From Aliitabrizicola sp041905595 (GTDB lineage Bacteria > Pseudomonadota > Alphaproteobacteria > Rhodobacterales > Rhodobacteraceae), in NCBI GenBank assembly GCA_041905595.1, contig JAYRKT010000017.1, positions 1 to 64,000 of the forward strand: 64,000 nucleotides of DNA, written 5' to 3'. Shown piece after piece: positions 60,242 to 64,000 of the stretch; the first letter of the stretch is position 1, and every line of letters starts with the position of its first letter. Position numbers and translations under genes: made by a program. The notes beneath the pieces were generated by a model. It made no database searches. It was given only the letters and a program-made list of their open reading frames with translations, and was not told the DNA's origin.

Positions 60242-60264
60242 CAGGCGCCGGGACAAGGTGCCTG
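60242..60264 (+). promoter_or_regulatory. Hairpin in ileS leader
   Basis: CAGGCGCC-gggacaa-GGTGCCTG is an 8-bp stem with one G-T pair, immediately downstream of the short Ile-rich frame. No T tract follows, so it fits pausing or translation control better than classic termination. Confidence 0.45.
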
Positions 60265-60321
60265 CCTCGCCGCACCGCCCCTCATCCACCGATCGCCCGA
60301 CTATTCCAAGGACCGCATCCG

Positions 60322-63234
60322 ATGTGCGCCGACACGACCGATACCGCCGCCGACTACCGCGACACCGTCTTTTTGCCCGAAACCGAGTTTCCGATGCGCG
60401 CGGGCCTGCCGCAGCGCGAGCCGGAATGGCTCGCCCGGTGGGAACGCCTGCGCGTTTATGACCGCCTGCGCGACAAGGCGAAGGCGGGCAACCGCGCCCC
60501 CTTCACCCTGCATGACGGCCCTCCTTACGCCAACGGCCACCTCCATATCGGCCATGCGCTGAACAAGATCCTCAAGGACATGGTGGTGCGCAGCCAGCAG
60601 ATGATGGGCCGCGACGCCCGCTATGTGCCGGGCTGGGATTGCCACGGCCTGCCGATCGAATGGAAGATCGAGGAGCAGTACCGCGCCAAGGGCCTGAACA
60701 AGGACGACGTCGATATCGTCGCCTTCCGCCAGGAATGCCGGAAGTTCGCCGAAGGCTGGATCGACATCCAGCGCGAGGAGTTCAAGCGGCTGGGCGTGAC
60801 CGGCAACTGGGACCATCCCTACCTGACGATGGACTACCATGCCGAGGCGGTGATCGCCGACGAGTTCATGAAGTTCCTGATGAACGGCTCGCTCTACCAG
60901 GGCTCGAAGCCGGTCATGTGGTCGCCGGTCGAAAAGACCGCGCTGGCCGAGGCCGAGGTCGAGTATCACGACCATACCAGCCACATGATCTGGGTGCGGT
61001 TTGCGCCGGTTGGGGCGTCTGATGATCTCGGCTCTGCCTCGGTCGTGATCTGGACGACGACCCCCTGGACCATCCCGCAGAACCGGGCTGTCGCCTTCAA
61101 CCCCGAGATCAGCTACGGCCTCTACCGGGTCGATGGTTTGGGCGAGAACAGCACGGCGAAGGTCGGCGAGACGGTGGTGCTGGCCGACAAGCTGGCGGCC
61201 GAGGTCATGAAGGCCGCACGCGTGGATGGCCTCGAGCGGCTGCGTGGCGTCTCGGCCGAGGAACTGGCTGGGCTGACGCTGGCCCATCCGTTCCGGGGCC
61301 GGGCCGAAAACCGGGAATGGGACTTCAACGTGCCCGTGCTGCCGGGCGACCATGTGACCGACGACGCCGGCACGGGCTTCGTCCACACTGCGCCGAGCCA
61401 TGGTGACGATGACTACCAGCTGGGCCTGAAATTCGGCCTGCCGATGACCTACAATGTCGAGCCGGACGGCACCTATCGCACCGACCTGCCGCTGTTCGGC
61501 GGGCAGGCGATCATCCTGCCCGACGGCAAGGAAGGCCCGGCCAATGTCAGTGTCATCAAGGAACTGGCCTATGCCGGGGCCTTGTTCGCCAAGGGCAAGC
61601 TCAAGCACAGCTATCCGCACAGCTGGCGCTCGAAGGCGCCGCTGATCTATCGCAACACGCCGCAGTGGTTCGTCGCCATTGACAAGGATCTGGACGACGG
61701 CATGACGACCTATGGCCGCACGATCCGCGCGCGGGCGCTGACCTCGATCAACCAGCTGGTCGAATGGACCCCGGCCTCGGGCCGGAACCGGCTGAACTCG
61801 ATGATGGAGGCGCGGCCGGACTGGGTGCTGTCGCGCCAGCGCGCCTGGGGCGTGCCGCTGACCTGCTTCGTCAAGAAGGGCGCCAAGCCGACCGATCCGG
61901 ACTTCCTGCTGAAGGATGCCCGCGTCAACGCCCGCATCGTCGAGGCCTTCGAAAAGGACGGGGCGGATGTCTGGTACGTGGACGGCTTCAAGGAGCGCAT
62001 CCTCGAGGGCCTGCACGATCCGTCGCTTTTTGAACAGGTGAAGGACGTGCTGGACGTCTGGTTCGATAGCGGTTCGACCCATGCCTTCGTGCTTCGCGAC
62101 CGGCCGGACGGGTCGGAGGACGGGATCGCCGACCTTTACCTTGAAGGCACCGACCAGCATCGCGGCTGGTTCCATTCCTCGATGCTGCAGGCCTGCGGCA
62201 CCAAGGGCCGCGCGCCCTATCGCGGCGTGCTGACCCACGGCTTCACGCTGGACGAGAAGGGCATGAAGATGTCCAAGTCGCTCGGCAATACCGTGGCGCC
62301 GGAGGCGGTCGTCAAGGAATACGGCGCCGACATCCTGCGGCTCTGGGTGGCGCAGTCGGACTACACGATCGACCTGCGGATCGGTCCGGAAATCCTGAAA
62401 GGGGCCGCCGACAGCTACCGCCGCCTGCGCAACACGCTCCGCTTCATCCTGGGGAACCTTGCAGGCTTCACCGAGGCCGAGCGCGTGGAGCCAGCGCAAA
62501 TGCCGGAGCTGGAGCGCTGGATCCTGCACCGCCTGTCCGAACTCGATGCCGAGGTGCGGGCTGGCTATGCGGCCTATGACTTCCAGGGCGTGTTCCAGAA
62601 GCTGTTCCAGTTCTGCACGGTCGATCTGTCGGCGGTCTATTTCGACGTGCGGAAGGACTCGCTTTACTGCGACGCGCCGGGCAGCCTGACGCGGCGGTCG
62701 GCGCGCACGGTACTGGACCTCTTGTTCCACCGCCTCTCGACCTGGCTTGCGCCGATCCTCGTCTTCACGATGGAGGATGTGTGGCTCTCGCGCTTCCCGG
62801 GTGAGGACAGCTCGGTCCATCTGCAGGACATCCCGGAAACGCCCGCGAACTGCCGGAACCCGGCCTTGGCCGAGAAATGGGCCGCGATCCGTCAGGTCCG
62901 CCGTGCGGTGACGGCGGCGCTCGAGGTGCAGCGGACGGCAAAGGTGATCGGGGCGAGCCTTGAGGCGGCGCCGGTCGTGCATGTCGAGGACAAAGGGACT
63001 CTTTCGGTTCTGAAAAGCGTGCCCTTCGCGGACCTCTGCATCACCTCGGGCATCGTGGTGACCGCAGATCCGGCCCCGCAAGAGGCGTTCCGGCTGCCGG
63101 ACGTCCCGGGCGTGGGCGTGGTCTTTGAACTGGCGCCGGGCGAGAAGTGCCAGCGCTGCTGGAAGATCCTGCCGGATGTGAACACCCACAAGCACCCGCA
63201 TACCTGCAAGCGGTGCAACGACGCGTTGGGATGA
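60322..63234 (+). CDS. ileS: Isoleucine--tRNA ligase
   Basis: Charges tRNA-Ile and edits misactivated valine. The 970-residue class I enzyme has HIGH in PYANGHLHIGHALNK (about residues 66-80), the editing domain (TTPWTIPQNRAV then GTGFVHTAPSHGDDDY), KMSKS in GMKMSKSLGN and a C-terminal zinc finger CQRCWKILPD with a CKRC pair. AAGGA lies nine bases before ATG 60322. Its stop overlaps the next start (ATGA), and a structured leader with a short open frame lies upstream. Confidence 0.97.
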   Translation: MCADTTDTAADYRDTVFLPETEFPMRAGLPQREPEWLARWERLRVYDRLRDKAKAGNRAPFTLHDGPPYANGHLHIGHALNKILKDMVVRSQQMMGRDARYVPGWDCHGLPIEWKIEEQYRAKGLNKDDVDIVAFRQECRKFAEGWIDIQREEFKRLGVTGNWDHPYLTMDYHAEAVIADEFMKFLMNGSLYQGSKPVMWSPVEKTALAEAEVEYHDHTSHMIWVRFAPVGASDDLGSASVVIWTTTPWTIPQNRAVAFNPEISYGLYRVDGLGENSTAKVGETVVLADKLAAEVMKAARVDGLERLRGVSAEELAGLTLAHPFRGRAENREWDFNVPVLPGDHVTDDAGTGFVHTAPSHGDDDYQLGLKFGLPMTYNVEPDGTYRTDLPLFGGQAIILPDGKEGPANVSVIKELAYAGALFAKGKLKHSYPHSWRSKAPLIYRNTPQWFVAIDKDLDDGMTTYGRTIRARALTSINQLVEWTPASGRNRLNSMMEARPDWVLSRQRAWGVPLTCFVKKGAKPTDPDFLLKDARVNARIVEAFEKDGADVWYVDGFKERILEGLHDPSLFEQVKDVLDVWFDSGSTHAFVLRDRPDGSEDGIADLYLEGTDQHRGWFHSSMLQACGTKGRAPYRGVLTHGFTLDEKGMKMSKSLGNTVAPEAVVKEYGADILRLWVAQSDYTIDLRIGPEILKGAADSYRRLRNTLRFILGNLAGFTEAERVEPAQMPELERWILHRLSELDAEVRAGYAAYDFQGVFQKLFQFCTVDLSAVYFDVRKDSLYCDAPGSLTRRSARTVLDLLFHRLSTWLAPILVFTMEDVWLSRFPGEDSSVHLQDIPETPANCRNPALAEKWAAIRQVRRAVTAALEVQRTAKVIGASLEAAPVVHVEDKGTLSVLKSVPFADLCITSGIVVTADPAPQEAFRLPDVPGVGVVFELAPGEKCQRCWKILPDVNTHKHPHTCKRCNDALG

Positions 63235-63683
63235 TGCGACGGGCGGTCTATCACGGGCCGCTCGGGCCGATGACGCTGACCGAAGAAGACGGGCGGATCG
63301 CCTCGCTCGGCTGGATCGACCAGCCGGGCGAGGGATCACCGCTGCTTCAGGAAGCGGTGAGTCAGCTTGCCGCCTACTTCGACCGCCGGCTGACGGCGTT
63401 CAACCTGCCGCTGGCCTTCGGCGAGGGGCTCAATGCCGATATCCGTCAGGCGATGGTGGCGATCCCCTATGGCCACACTCGCACCTATGGCGAGATCGCC
63501 AGAGATCTGGGTGTGCCGGCGCAGGTGGTGGGGCAGGGGTGCGGGGCAAACACGATCCCCGTCATCATTCCGTGCCACCGAGTCCTGGGGGCGACGTCCC
63601 TTGGCGGGTTCTCCGCCAAGGGTGGAGTCGAGACCAAGGTCGCGCTCCTCAAGCTCGAGGGCGCGGCCTCGCTCCTTATCTGA
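63231..63683 (+). CDS. ogt: Methylated-DNA--protein-cysteine methyltransferase
   Basis: Removes alkyl groups from O6-alkylguanine in DNA by irreversible transfer to its own cysteine. The 150-residue protein has the active-site IIPCHRVLGATSLGGFS with C115, the DNA-binding helix TRTYGEIARDLG, and a short N-terminal domain. It has no Ada-type N-terminal regulator domain. The start ATG 63231 overlaps the ileS stop, so the two are coupled. It converges with the DUF475 gene, 8 bases overlapping. Confidence 0.94.
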   Translation: MMRRAVYHGPLGPMTLTEEDGRIASLGWIDQPGEGSPLLQEAVSQLAAYFDRRLTAFNLPLAFGEGLNADIRQAMVAIPYGHTRTYGEIARDLGVPAQVVGQGCGANTIPVIIPCHRVLGATSLGGFSAKGGVETKVALLKLEGAASLLI

Positions 63684-64000
63684 CGGCTTCGGCTTCGGCC
63701 GCGACCTTACGCCGGTTCCAGCGGATCGAGGACCAGAGCGAGATGCCGATCAGCCCTGCGCCGCCAAGGCCGGTGACGACCTCGGGGATGTGGAACAGCG
63801 ACTGCGCATACATGATGACCGAGAGGATCAGGATCGCGTAGAACGCGCCGTGCTCCAGGTAGCGGTACTGGGTCAGCGTCCCCTTCTCGACCAGCATGAT
63901 CGTCATCGAGCGGACATACATCGCGCCGATGCCAAGACCGATGGCGATGATGAACAGGTTGTGCGTCAGCGCGAAGGCCCCGATCACCCCGTCGAACGAG
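63676..64000 (-). CDS. DUF475 (TerC-like) membrane protein, 5' end outside window
   Basis: The C-terminal ~107 residues of a multi-pass membrane protein of the DUF475 family, which is related to TerC. FDGVIGAFALTHNLFIIAIG, then MYVRSMTIMLVEKGTLTQY and a final helix VVTGLGGAGLIGISLW are characteristic. The role is unknown; relatives are linked to metal or tellurite handling. The frame continues past the window edge, so the N-terminal domain is not visible. Confidence 0.9.
   Translation of the reverse strand, partial: SFDGVIGAFALTHNLFIIAIGLGIGAMYVRSMTIMLVEKGTLTQYRYLEHGAFYAILILSVIMYAQSLFHIPEVVTGLGGAGLIGISLWSSIRWNRRKVAAEAEAVR

Noticed and set aside
60301..63339. A 1012-codon open frame on the minus strand
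   Set aside because: It lies fully opposite ileS. Long antisense frames are expected in GC-rich genes, and its product is low-complexity with no domain or ribosome site.

Overview
The window looks like a chromosomal segment of a high-GC alphaproteobacterium, most likely of the Rhodobacteraceae/Paracoccaceae. The evidence is the cell-cycle regulator GcrA, two proteins with a VPLPA-CTERM sorting tail, a class I (archaeal-type) lysyl-tRNA synthetase, small Rhodobacterales families (DUF1467, DUF6455, a small 'arginine transporter'-type periplasmic protein) and the YcjX/YcjF pair. Genes are densely packed with many 1-4 base start/stop overlaps. No rRNA, tRNA, CRISPR array or insertion sequence was recognised. 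No gap between genes exceeds about 280 bases.

Layout. 1-8.7 kb: 3' end of aspS, then metabolic and unknown genes (DUF1993, acetyltransferase, aldo/keto reductase, methylmalonyl-CoA epimerase, EI24-type membrane protein, nitroreductase, histone-deacetylase-like hydrolase, DUF167). 7.3-10.7 kb: two VPLPA-CTERM surface proteins around an M48 lipoprotein protease and a DUF6455 protein. 10.7-18.5 kb: small haem-oxidase-like membrane protein, rimO, a hydroxyacid dehydrogenase, AsmA, gcrA, and a divergent LysR/cupin pair. 18.7-21.6 kb: argD, argF and an isochorismatase-fold hydrolase. 21.6-29 kb: MFS transporter, hrpB, DUF3108, meaB, rpmB, a 2-oxoglutarate oxygenase coupled to a low-molecular-weight phosphatase. 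29.3-32.7 kb: lepA followed, with a one-base overlap, by an AT-richer ATPase-TOPRIM (OLD-like) gene that is the clearest horizontally acquired feature and a candidate defence gene. 33-41.5 kb: small stress and regulatory genes (flavin-split-barrel, CBS, orphan ParA, kinase, GlsB), a polysaccharide pair (ATP-grasp and glycosyltransferase, divergent), YciI and DUF4256. 41.7-50.7 kb: ettA, MarR-GNAT fusion, nadD, dacB, TerB, lysS, GFA, CHAD and two small exported proteins. 51-57.3 kb: a large beta-helix protein that may be a phage or gene-transfer-agent tail fibre, a HugZ-like protein, truA, YcjX and YcjF. 57.4-64 kb: DUF2339, ileS with a possible leaderless Ile-rich leader peptide, ogt, and the 3' end of a DUF475 gene.

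How the genes fit together. Translation is the strongest theme: aspS, lysS, ileS, truA, rimO, rpmB, lepA and ettA all lie here. mce and meaB serve methylmalonyl-CoA metabolism. argD and argF serve arginine synthesis. The VPLPA-CTERM proteins, AsmA, DacB, ATP-grasp and glycosyltransferase genes point to envelope and exopolysaccharide work. Intergenic spaces carry recurring structured elements; one family, with core CCCCCGAGGATATTT, occurs three times in the same orientation relative to the stop codon upstream of it.
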